Shown: piece after piece, positions 13,267 to 18,904 of the stretch
Numbering within the stretch: position 1 is the stretch's first letter
How the letters are laid out: each line of letters begins with the position of its first letter
DNA from: Suttonella ornithocola
GTDB lineage: Bacteria > Pseudomonadota > Gammaproteobacteria > Cardiobacteriales > Cardiobacteriaceae
DNA length: 18,904 nt
Assembly: GCF_001889065.1 (NCBI RefSeq)
Contig: NZ_LWHB01000003.1
Span: 1 to 18,904 of the forward strand
Direction: 5' to 3'
Program-made: the position numbers and the translations under genes
Notes under the pieces: model-generated
The model's database searches: none
The model's input: the letters and a program-made list of their open reading frames with translations, nothing else
What the model was told of the DNA's origin: nothing

Positions 13267-13635
13267 TTACAATACTTCAGGAGCAAGAGAAACTATTTTC
13301 ATAAATTTCTCACTACGAAGCTCGCGGGCAATCGGACCAAAAACACGTGTACCTATTGGTTCTAATTTTGCATTAAGCAAAACAGCAGCATTTCCATCAA
13401 AACGCAATACAGAACCGTCACGACGACGAACACCTTTACGAGTACGTACAATCAAAGCGTTATAAACATCACCTTTTTTTACACGTCCACGTGGCATAGC
13501 TTCTTTTACAGAAACTTTAATTACATCGCCAATACCCGCGTAACGACGATGTGATCCACCTAATACTTTTATACATTGCAACTCTCTTGCGCCGCTATTA
13601 TCAGCCACAGAGAGGCGAGATTGCATTTGAATCAT
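13267..13635 (-). CDS. rplN: 50S ribosomal protein L14
   Basis: L14 forms intersubunit bridges with 16S helix 14 and is the docking site of the silencing factor RsfS. The 122 residues (E. coli 123) start MIQMQSRLSVADNSGARELQ, followed by CIKVLGGSHRRYAGIGD, IKVSVKEAMPRGRVKKGDV and GTRVFGPIARELR. A near-perfect AAGGAGG site lies before the ATG. In E. coli this is the first gene of the separate spc operon; here only 9 bp separate it from rpsQ, so the S10 and spc blocks are joined. Confidence 0.98.
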   Translation of the reverse strand: MIQMQSRLSVADNSGARELQCIKVLGGSHRRYAGIGDVIKVSVKEAMPRGRVKKGDVYNALIVRTRKGVRRRDGSVLRFDGNAAVLLNAKLEPIGTRVFGPIARELRSEKFMKIVSLAPEVL

Positions 13636-13644
13636 AAAACCTCC

Positions 13645-13908
13645 TTAACCTTTAGCGCGCTCAACAATTTCTACCAAACGCCAAGTTTTGGTTTTAGAAA
13701 TTGGTCGAGATTGAGCAATACGCACAGTATCACCAATATTACATTCGTTATTTTCATCATGAGCGTGACATTTTAATGTTTTTCTCACATATTTTCCATA
13801 AACAGGATGTCTCTCATATCTAACGACTGTTACAGTGATAGATTTATCACCTTTATTACTTACTACTTGACCTTGTAGCGTACGTTGAATTGATTGTTGT
13901 TCGCTCAT
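13645..13908 (-). CDS. rpsQ: 30S ribosomal protein S17
   Basis: S17 is an OB-fold primary binder of the 16S 5' domain. The 87 residues (E. coli 84) show LQGQVVSNKGDKSITVTVVR, ERHPVYGKYVRKTLKCHAHD, ENNECNIGDTVRIAQSRPIS and KTKTWRLVEIVERA, all family hallmarks. It follows rpmC by 3 bp and precedes rplN by 9 bp. Confidence 0.97.
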   Translation of the reverse strand: MSEQQSIQRTLQGQVVSNKGDKSITVTVVRYERHPVYGKYVRKTLKCHAHDENNECNIGDTVRIAQSRPISKTKTWRLVEIVERAKG

Positions 13909-13911
13909 TGC

Positions 13912-14106
13912 TTATACCTTTACATTATTTTGTGCTAAGAGCGTTTTAACGCGAGCAATATCACGTCTGGTTTGACGGATTTGGTGAGTTTGCTCTAACT
14001 GTCCACTAGCTTTTTGCATAGTTAATTTTAGCTGAGCTTGACGAAGCTCTAACAATTCTTGCTTTAAACTAGAAACATCTTTTTCTTTTAGATCTTTCAA
14101 ACTCAT
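13912..14106 (-). CDS. rpmC: 50S ribosomal protein L29
   Basis: L29 is a small helical protein at the tunnel exit, next to L23, where trigger factor and SRP dock. I start it at the ATG at 14106 (64 residues; MSLKDLKEKDVSSLKQELLE), since GTG at 14109 adds only one residue and would sit too near the AAGGTG site. The coiled helices LELRQAQLKLTMQKASGQLE and IRQTRRDIARVKTLLAQ are typical. The ATG shares its A with the TGA of rplP, so translation is coupled. Confidence 0.95.
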   Translation of the reverse strand: MSLKDLKEKDVSSLKQELLELRQAQLKLTMQKASGQLEQTHQIRQTRRDIARVKTLLAQNNVKV

Positions 14107-14519
14107 CACATCACCTTCCGGCTCTCAAAAACTGTTTGAACAGGTAGTTTAGCGGCAGCAAGTCTAAATGCTTCTCTTGCCAACTCTTCGCTAACTCCTT
14201 CCATTTCATATAAAACAGTACCAGGTTGAACTTTAGCAACCCAATATTCAACGTTACCTTTACCTTTACCTTGACGAACTTCTAAAGGTTTATTTGTAAC
14301 TGGAACATCTGGAAATATACGAATCCAAACTTTACCACCACGCTTAACATGACGGTTAATAGCTCTACGAGCAGCTTCAATTTGTCGAGCAGTAATTCTA
14401 CCACGAGTAGTTGCTTTTAAACCAAATTCCCCAAAGCTAATTGAGTTTCCAGATTGCGCAATGCCACGGTTGCGACCTTTATGTTGTTTTCTAAATTTAG
14501 TGCGTTTAGGCTGTAACAT
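14106..14519 (-). CDS. rplP: 50S ribosomal protein L16
   Basis: L16 is a late-assembly protein contacting A- and P-site tRNA elbows. The 137 residues (E. coli 136) start MLQPKRTKFRKQHKGRNRG, with FGEFGLKATTRGRITARQIE, WIRIFPDVPVTNKPLEVRQG and KGKGNVEYWVAKVQPGTVLY, then EELAREAFRLAAAKLP. Arg82 corresponds to the Arg81 that is hydroxylated in E. coli L16. The gene is 11 bp after rpsC and shares one base with rpmC. Confidence 0.98.
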   Translation of the reverse strand: MLQPKRTKFRKQHKGRNRGIAQSGNSISFGEFGLKATTRGRITARQIEAARRAINRHVKRGGKVWIRIFPDVPVTNKPLEVRQGKGKGNVEYWVAKVQPGTVLYEMEGVSEELAREAFRLAAAKLPVQTVFESRKVM

Positions 14520-14530
14520 AATTGCTCACC

Positions 14531-15250
14531 TTAATCCTTGCGACGTGCACGAGGTTTCGCAGCACGACGATTACGCTTATTATCATCAGATGGTTCACGA
14601 TTATTATCAACCACCTCGTTACTATTTAGGTTTTCGCCTTTAAAAATCCAAACCTTAACGCCAATTACTCCATAAGTAGTATGCGCTTCAGCTAAACCAT
14701 AATCAATATCTGCACGCAGAGTATGAAGAGGCACTCTTCCTTCTCTATACCATTCTGTACGTGCAATTTCTGCACCATTCAAACGACCTGAAATACTTAC
14801 TTTAATACCAGATGCACCTAAACGCATTGTTGAAGCAACAGCTCGTTTCATAGCACGTCTAAACATTACCCGACGCTCAAGTTGTTTGGCAATGCTATCT
14901 GCAACTAAATAAGCATCAAGCTCTGGTCGACGAATTTCTTCGATATTGATTGAAGCAGGAACGCCAAGAATCTTACTAACTTCTTTTTTTAAGACTTCAA
15001 TATCTTCGCCTTTTTTACCAATTACAATTCCTGGACGAGCTGTAAAAATTGTAATTTGCGCTCCATTTCTTGGACGCTCAATTTGTATTTTGCTAACCGA
15101 AGCATGAGCAAGTTTTTTACGAATATACTCACGAACCTCGAAATCTTTTTCTAGAAAGTCTGCGTAATCACGACCTTCTGCATACCACTTAGATATCCAG
15201 TCTTTAGAAACACCTAAGCGAAAACCTATTGGATGTACTTTTTGACCCAT
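14531..15250 (-). CDS. rpsC: 30S ribosomal protein S3
   Basis: S3 lines the mRNA entry channel, with helicase-related Arg/Lys residues. The 239 residues (E. coli 233) start MGQKVHPIGFRLGVSKDWIS. The KH type II domain is at about 39-107 with GIVIGKKGEDIEVLKKEV (GKKG at 78-81), followed by the C-terminal domain RRAMKRAVASTMRLGASGIK and TEWYREGRVPLHTLRADIDY. The C-terminal tail after about 207 is low in complexity, Asn-rich then very basic (DNNREPSDDNKRNRRAAKPR), as is common for S3. Spacers are 13 bp to rplV and 11 bp to rplP. Confidence 0.98.
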   Translation of the reverse strand: MGQKVHPIGFRLGVSKDWISKWYAEGRDYADFLEKDFEVREYIRKKLAHASVSKIQIERPRNGAQITIFTARPGIVIGKKGEDIEVLKKEVSKILGVPASINIEEIRRPELDAYLVADSIAKQLERRVMFRRAMKRAVASTMRLGASGIKVSISGRLNGAEIARTEWYREGRVPLHTLRADIDYGLAEAHTTYGVIGVKVWIFKGENLNSNEVVDNNREPSDDNKRNRRAAKPRARRKD

Positions 15251-15263
15251 CTTATACTCCCGC

Positions 15264-15596
15264 TTAACGCTCTGAGACGCGAATAAAAATATTGCTAGTA
15301 CGCTTTAAAATTCTCGTACCACGCCCTTTAGCTCTTGCAGCAAAACGCTTCATCGTCATCCCTTCGCCAACTTGAATTTCTGCTACATGAAGTTCATCAA
15401 TATCTGCACCTTCATTATTTTCCGCATTAGCGATAGCTGAGTTAAGAACTTTCAAAATAATTGCCGCTGCTTTTTTCTGACTAAAAGTCAAAATTTCAAC
15501 AGCTTCATAAATATGTTTACCACGAATTTGATCTGCAACTAATCTCGCTTTTTGTGCGGAGATACGGGCAGCTCGTAGCTTTGCAATAGCTTCCAT
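15264..15596 (-). CDS. rplV: 50S ribosomal protein L22
   Basis: L22 lines the peptide exit tunnel with L4; its beta-hairpin forms the constriction. The 110 residues equal the E. coli length: AARISAQKARLVADQIRGK, VEILTFSQKKAAAIILKVLN and SAIANAENNEGADIDELHVA, then the hairpin GEGMTMKRFAARAKGRGTRI and the tail SNIFIRVSER. No insertion or deletion is seen in the hairpin. Flanks are rpsS (11 bp) and rpsC (13 bp). Confidence 0.98.
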   Translation of the reverse strand: MEAIAKLRAARISAQKARLVADQIRGKHIYEAVEILTFSQKKAAAIILKVLNSAIANAENNEGADIDELHVAEIQVGEGMTMKRFAARAKGRGTRILKRTSNIFIRVSER

Positions 15597-15607
15597 TACA
15601 TTACTCC

Positions 15608-15880
15608 TTACTTGCCTTTCTTATCTGCCGCATGTCCGCGGTAATTACGTGTTGGAGCAAATTCTCCCAACTTATGCCCTATCATATCTTCACTAATCAA
15701 AACAGGAACATGCTGCTTACCATTATGAATAGCCATAGTAAGACCTATCATATCTGGAGTAATCATAGATCGACGTGACCATGTTTTTATAGGTTTTTTG
15801 CTTTTATTAGCAACAGCCTCATCAACTTTCTTAGCTAAGTGCAAGTCAATGAAGAAACCTTTTTTCAATGAACGTGCCAT
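15608..15880 (-). CDS. rpsS: 30S ribosomal protein S19
   Basis: S19 is a head protein paired with S13, contacting the P-site and intersubunit bridge B1a. It has 90 residues (E. coli 92). Visible: MARSLKKGFFIDLHLAKKVD, KPIKTWSRRSMITPDMIGLT, IHNGKQHVPVLISEDMIGHK and LGEFAPTRNYRGHAADKK. It is 3 bp after rplB and 11 bp before rplV. Confidence 0.98.
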   Translation of the reverse strand: MARSLKKGFFIDLHLAKKVDEAVANKSKKPIKTWSRRSMITPDMIGLTMAIHNGKQHVPVLISEDMIGHKLGEFAPTRNYRGHAADKKGK

Positions 15881-15883
15881 AGC

Positions 15884-16714
15884 TTAACCTCTCTTCTTAC
15901 GGCGCTGAACAATAAGCTTATCAGTTCGCTTATTTTTACGTGTTTTTTTGCCTTTAGTCGGTTGTCCCCAAGGACTAACTGGGTGACGTCCTCCAGACGT
16001 TCGACCTTCACCACCACCATGTGGGTGATCAACCGGATTCATTACAACCCCACGAACAGTTGGACGAATACCTCTCCAACGCGTAGCACCTGCTTTACCT
16101 AAAGAGCGTAAGCTATGCTCATGGTTACTAACCTCACCAATTACCGCACGACAATCAGCCAATACTCGACGGCGCTCACCAGATTTTAATCTAAGCGTGG
16201 CATACTTACCTTCACGAGCGACAACTTGAGCAGATGCGCCAGCACTACGTGCAAGCTGAGCGCCTTTACCTGGTTTCATTTCAATACAATATACTGTCGA
16301 ACCAACAGGAATATTGCGAAGCGGTAAACAGTTACCTACTTTTATAGGCGCATCATCACCACTTCTAACTTTATCACCTGCTTTCATACCGCGCGCAGCT
16401 ACAATATAACGTCTTTCACCGTCCATATATTTTAGCAATGCAATAAATGCAGTACGATTAGGGTCATATTCTAGTCTTTCTACTACAGCATCAATACCGT
16501 CTTTGGTTCTTTTAAAATCAATAATACGATATTTATGAGCATGACCTCCACCACGATGTCTGGTAGTAATACGACCTGCATTATTTCTTCCATTACCTCT
16601 TGTTTGCTTTTCAACTAACGCAGCAAAAGGCGCTCCTTTATGAAGTTCTGGACGAGTAACATCAATTACAAAGCGTCGACCAGCAGAAGTAGGTTTATGT
16701 TTAATAATTGCCAT
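15884..16714 (-). CDS. rplB: 50S ribosomal protein L2
   Basis: L2 is one of the most conserved large-subunit proteins, needed for subunit association and peptidyl transferase centre assembly. The 276 residues (E. coli 273) contain GRNNAGRITTRHRGGGHAHK, the OB and SH3-like domains, and the C-terminal loop VMNPVDHPHGGGEGRTSGGR with His230, equivalent to E. coli His229. The tail TRKNKRTDKLIVQRRKKRG is basic. A good AAGGAG ribosome site precedes the ATG; 10 bp separate it from rplW. Confidence 0.99.
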   Translation of the reverse strand: MAIIKHKPTSAGRRFVIDVTRPELHKGAPFAALVEKQTRGNGRNNAGRITTRHRGGGHAHKYRIIDFKRTKDGIDAVVERLEYDPNRTAFIALLKYMDGERRYIVAARGMKAGDKVRSGDDAPIKVGNCLPLRNIPVGSTVYCIEMKPGKGAQLARSAGASAQVVAREGKYATLRLKSGERRRVLADCRAVIGEVSNHEHSLRSLGKAGATRWRGIRPTVRGVVMNPVDHPHGGGEGRTSGGRHPVSPWGQPTKGKKTRKNKRTDKLIVQRRKKRG

Positions 16715-16724
16715 TATTTACTCC

Positions 16725-17024
16725 TTAACCTTGCTCAGAAAGCAACGCTTCCATATTGACTGATGGATCTAAACTAACATAAGCTTTCTTGAAGTCTTTT
16801 CTACGACCAATACGCTGACCAAATCTTTTTGTTTTACCTTTAACTTTAACCGTATTTACTGCTAAAACTTGGACTTCAAGTAAAGACTCAACTGCTTGGC
16901 GTATTTCTTCTTTAGTTGCTGTAGTATCAACTTTAAAAACCAACTGCTTTGAGGCTGCAATTCTTGAAGATTTTTCAGTAACATGCGGCGCTTTAATTAT
17001 TTGCAATAAACGCTCTTGTTTCAT
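16725..17024 (-). CDS. rplW: 50S ribosomal protein L23
   Basis: L23 sits at the tunnel exit and is the docking site for trigger factor and SRP. I start it at the ATG at 17024 (99 residues; MKQERLLQIIKAPHVTEKS), which overlaps the rplD stop as ATGA (17021-17024). A GTG at 17033 upstream in frame would add three residues with no family support. APHVTEKS (12-19), VFKVDTTATKEEIRQAVESL and KRFGQRIGRRKDFKKAYV are typical. Confidence 0.97.
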   Translation of the reverse strand: MKQERLLQIIKAPHVTEKSSRIAASKQLVFKVDTTATKEEIRQAVESLLEVQVLAVNTVKVKGKTKRFGQRIGRRKDFKKAYVSLDPSVNMEALLSEQG

Positions 17025-17629
17025 GATAACCACTCATTAATATGTTCTAAAGCTGCTTTATCAACAACAACCATTTCATGTCGAAGCAGTAAAGCGGGAT
17101 CAATTGCTGTACTATCCACTACTGTAATTTTAGGAATATTACGAGCAGCAAGATAAAGATTTAAATTGTCACTTCCTAAAATAAACAATACATCTTCACC
17201 AAACTCTTGTTCTTTTAAAAGCGCTATAAAAGCTTTTGTTTTAGGGCTTCCCAACTCTAAGCTTTCAACAGCAACTAAACGACTTGTACGATTTAATTCC
17301 GCCAAAATACTTTTTAGCGCTGCACGATACATTTTTTTATTTATTTTTTTACTATAATCGCGCGACTTTGCAGCAAAAGCAACACCGCCAGAACGCCAAA
17401 TAGGAGATCTTATTGTACCTGCTCTAGCTCTACCAGTACCTTTTTGCTTCCAAGGTTTAGCACCTCCACCAGAAACCTCTGAACGAGTTTTTTGTGCTTT
17501 GGTTCCAGCTCTAGCTCCAGCTAAAAATGAAATAACCACTTGATGAACAAGTGCTTCATTATATTCGCTAGAAAAAATAGCATCAGAAACAGAGATTTTA
17601 TTGGAAGTATTTTTTAATTGAATTTCCAT
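17021..17629 (-). CDS. rplD: 50S ribosomal protein L4
   Basis: L4 lines the exit tunnel and, in E. coli and relatives, represses its own S10 operon by attenuation and translation control. The 202 residues (E. coli 201) show the extended tunnel loop with RSEVSGGGAKPWKQKGTGRA (about 49-68) and GTIRSPIWRSGGVAFAAKSR (71-90), with no loop insertion. The C-terminal globular part has LFILGSDNLNLYLAARNIP. Overlap with rplW (ATGA) implies coupling. In this organism an L4-type control site is not at the usual place upstream of rpsJ; the candidate is the rpsJ-rplC spacer. Confidence 0.98.
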   Translation of the reverse strand: MEIQLKNTSNKISVSDAIFSSEYNEALVHQVVISFLAGARAGTKAQKTRSEVSGGGAKPWKQKGTGRARAGTIRSPIWRSGGVAFAAKSRDYSKKINKKMYRAALKSILAELNRTSRLVAVESLELGSPKTKAFIALLKEQEFGEDVLFILGSDNLNLYLAARNIPKITVVDSTAIDPALLLRHEMVVVDKAALEHINEWLS

Positions 17630-17639
17630 TACTTCCCCC

Positions 17640-18278
17640 TTATGCCTTGACCGATGGACGAATAGTTACAAAACCACCCTTACTACCAGGAACTGCTCCC
17701 TTAATAAGGATTAAATTTCTTTCAGCATCAATTCGAGCAATCTCTAAATTCTGAACACTACGCATTACATTCCCCATATGTCCAGACATTTTTTTGCCCT
17801 TAAATACTCGACCTGGCGTTTGGTTTTGCCCTATTGAACCCGGCACTCGATGAGAAAGAGAGTTACCATGAGTTTTACGTTGTCCACGAAAATTATGGCG
17901 CTTTATCGTACCTTGAAAACCTTTACCAACACTTCGTGCACGAACATCTACTTTTTGACCAGCTTCAAAAATAGACAACTCAACCTGCTTCCCAACTTCA
18001 TATTCTGAAATTTCTTCTTCAGAAAGACGGAATTCCTTCACAAAGATTCCAGCCGGCACATTTGCCTTTGCAAAATGCCCTGCTTCAGGTTTACTTACTT
18101 TGTTTGATTTTTTCTCACCCAAAGAAACCTGAACAGCCACATAACCATCCGTTTCTAAAGTTTTTATTTGTGAAATGATGTTTGGCTTTACTTCAATTAC
18201 CGTAACGGCATTTGCAGTTCCATCTTCATCAAAAATTCGAGTCATACCAATTTTTTGACCCACTAATCCCATTGTCAT
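17640..18278 (-). CDS. rplC: 50S ribosomal protein L3
   Basis: L3 is an early assembly protein that reaches the peptidyl transferase centre. I start it at the ATG at 18278 (212 residues; MTMGLVGQKIGMTRIFDEDG), preceded by GAGGAA. A TTG at 18341 is in frame but lies upstream of the GC-rich hairpin and adds 21 residues with no family match. The core includes RSVGKGFQGTIKRHNFRG, HRVPGSIGQNQTPGRVFKGK, where Gln151 corresponds to the PrmB-methylated Gln150 of E. coli, and the C-terminal NLILIKGAVPGSKGGFVTIR. rplD follows after 10 bp. Confidence 0.97.
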   Translation of the reverse strand: MTMGLVGQKIGMTRIFDEDGTANAVTVIEVKPNIISQIKTLETDGYVAVQVSLGEKKSNKVSKPEAGHFAKANVPAGIFVKEFRLSEEEISEYEVGKQVELSIFEAGQKVDVRARSVGKGFQGTIKRHNFRGQRKTHGNSLSHRVPGSIGQNQTPGRVFKGKKMSGHMGNVMRSVQNLEIARIDAERNLILIKGAVPGSKGGFVTIRPSVKA

Positions 18279-18300
18279 ATTTACATTCCTCAAGTAAATG

Positions 18301-18350
18301 AAAAAGGCGAGAGGAGGGCGGGAGACCCTCTTCGCCTTCAAAAGCTCTCG
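18301..18350 (-). promoter_or_regulatory. GC-rich terminator/attenuator-like hairpin between rpsJ and rplC
   Basis: In minus-strand order, AAGGCGA-A-GAGG (18338-18327) pairs with CCTCTCGCCTT (18314-18304): 11 bp with one bulged A around a 12-nt GC-rich loop. The last stem T's continue into TTT (18303-18301), then C. Upstream, CGAGAG (18350-18345) can instead pair with CTCTCG (18313-18308) of the 3' arm, excluding the main stem. The arrangement resembles terminator and antiterminator folds, but it could equally be a processing or protein-binding site. Confidence 0.6.
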
Positions 18351-18364
18351 AAAGGTGCAAGATT

Positions 18365-18679
18365 TTACTGCAATTCTATCTTAACGTCAACACCTGCCGC
18401 TAAGTCTAACTTCATAAGAGCATCAACTGTTTTATCAGTAGGATCTACAATATCCATAATTCTTTTATGGGTACGCATCTCATATTGATCACGAGCATCT
18501 TTATTTACATGCGGTGATATCAACACAGTATAGATTTCTTTTTTTACAGGTAAAGGAATTGGACCTTTGACTTGTGCACCAGCTCTTTTTGCAGTTTCTA
18601 CAATCTGTTTAGCAGATGCATCAATTAATCTATGATCATATGATTTCAATCTAATACGAATTTTTTGATTATTCGCCAT
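18365..18679 (-). CDS. rpsJ: 30S ribosomal protein S10 (NusE)
   Basis: S10 is a head protein and, as NusE, part of the NusB-NusE antitermination complex. The 104 residues (E. coli 103) show IRIRLKSYDHRLIDASAKQI, VKGPIPLPVKKEIYTVLISP, HVNKDARDQYEMRTHKRIMD and IVDPTDKTVDALMKLDLAAG with the tail VDVKIELQ. The ribosome site GAGTAA overlaps the tuf stop codon: only 5 bp separate tuf and rpsJ, leaving no room for an S10 leader. The following spacer to rplC is 86 bp and structured. Confidence 0.98.
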   Translation of the reverse strand: MANNQKIRIRLKSYDHRLIDASAKQIVETAKRAGAQVKGPIPLPVKKEIYTVLISPHVNKDARDQYEMRTHKRIMDIVDPTDKTVDALMKLDLAAGVDVKIELQ

Positions 18680-18684
18680 AATAT

Positions 18685-18904
18685 TTACTCAATAATTTTA
18701 GAAACGACACCCGCACCTACCGTACGTCCGCCTTCACGAATCGCAAAGCGCAAGCCATCATCCATCGCAATTGGGTGAATGAGATTCACTTCCATCTTAA
18801 TGTTATCACCAGGCATAACCATTTCTACACCTTCTGGAAGAATACATTCACCAGTAACATCCGTTGTACGGAAGTAGAACTGTGGACGGTAACCTTTTAA
18901 GAAT
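18685..18904 (-). CDS. tuf: Elongation factor Tu, C-terminal 72 residues (cut by window edge)
   Basis: EF-Tu delivers aminoacyl-tRNA to the ribosome. The visible 72 codons encode the end of domain 3: FLKGYRPQFYFRTTDVTGEC, LPEGVEMVMPGDNIKMEV, NLIHPIAMDDGLRFAIREGG and RTVGAGVVSKIIE, ending TAA at 18685. The gene continues past the right edge. The position directly upstream of rpsJ matches the str-S10 junction of gammaproteobacteria. Whether a second tuf copy exists elsewhere cannot be told here. Confidence 0.97.
   Translation of the reverse strand, partial: FLKGYRPQFYFRTTDVTGECILPEGVEMVMPGDNIKMEVNLIHPIAMDDGLRFAIREGGRTVGAGVVSKIIE

Noticed and set aside
13205..13465. Plus-strand open frame opposite rplX/rplN
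   Set aside because: Antisense shadow of well-conserved ribosomal genes without any protein signature.
18279..18341. TTG-initiated 21-residue N-terminal extension of L3
   Set aside because: It would be translated through the GC-rich hairpin, lacks homology, and the ATG at 18278 has a good ribosome site and the family N-terminus.
1..18904. CRISPR arrays, tRNA/rRNA genes, toxin-antitoxin or other defence modules
   Set aside because: No regularly spaced direct repeats, no cloverleaf or rRNA segments and no such protein families were seen anywhere in the window.

Overview
The window is chromosomal DNA of an AT-rich gammaproteobacterium. It is dominated by the tuf-S10-spc-alpha ribosomal superoperon, all on the minus strand and running from the right edge towards the left. 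The protein sequences (RlmH, TrmB, RpoA, L3, L16, EF-Tu tail) are close to the gammaproteobacterial type. The low GC, the very tight gene packing and the insertion-sequence debris at one end would fit a host-associated or genome-reduced lineage, but the genus cannot be named from this sequence alone.

Layout in transcription order (right to left): the 3' end of tuf (18904-18685); rpsJ, rplC, rplD, rplW, rplB, rpsS, rplV, rpsC, rplP, rpmC, rpsQ (S10 block); rplN, rplX, rplE, rpsN, rpsH, rplF, rplR, rpsE, rpmD, rplO, secY, rpmJ (spc block); rpsM, rpsK, rpsD, rpoA, rplQ (alpha block). A strong bidirectional intrinsic terminator (5177-5208) follows. Almost all spacers are under 20 bp and there is no promoter-sized gap between the S10 and spc blocks, so the whole set looks like one transcription unit. 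Only a few spacers are long enough for RNA regulatory structure: rpsJ-rplC (86 bp, GC-rich terminator-like hairpin), rpsN-rpsH (67 bp, small palindrome), rpmJ-rpsM (61 bp, hairpin plus T-rich tract) and secY-rpmJ (40 bp, nothing clear). rpmJ (37 codons) is present between secY and rpsM. Several starts were moved from near-cognate codons to the downstream ATG that fits the family and the ribosome binding site (rplC, rplW, rpmC, rplE, rplO, and folE2 from one ATG to another).

Left of the terminator lies a second same-strand cluster: hemH, a short-chain dehydrogenase, folE2, trmB, a secreted Sel1-repeat protein and rlmH. hemH/SDR and folE2/trmB overlap as ATGA. The cluster combines the last step of haem synthesis, the first step of folate synthesis by the zinc-independent enzyme, and two RNA methyltransferases (tRNA m7G46; 23S m3-pseudouridine 1915). 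hemH begins only 14 bp beyond the terminator T-run, so its expression probably depends on read-through or on a promoter overlapping the terminator.

The first ~640 bp are accessory debris: the C-terminus of an IS630-type transposase on the plus strand at the left edge, about 250 bp with no recognisable gene, an IS3-type OrfB C-terminal remnant with its terminal inverted repeat on the minus strand, and a long perfect inverted repeat (15-bp arms) just beyond rlmH.

I found no CRISPR array, tRNA, rRNA or obvious new defence system. The observations most worth checking are the hairpin with a possible alternative fold between rpsJ and rplC, the terminator placed in the hemH leader, the rpmJ-rpsM hairpin, and the 580-628 inverted repeat.
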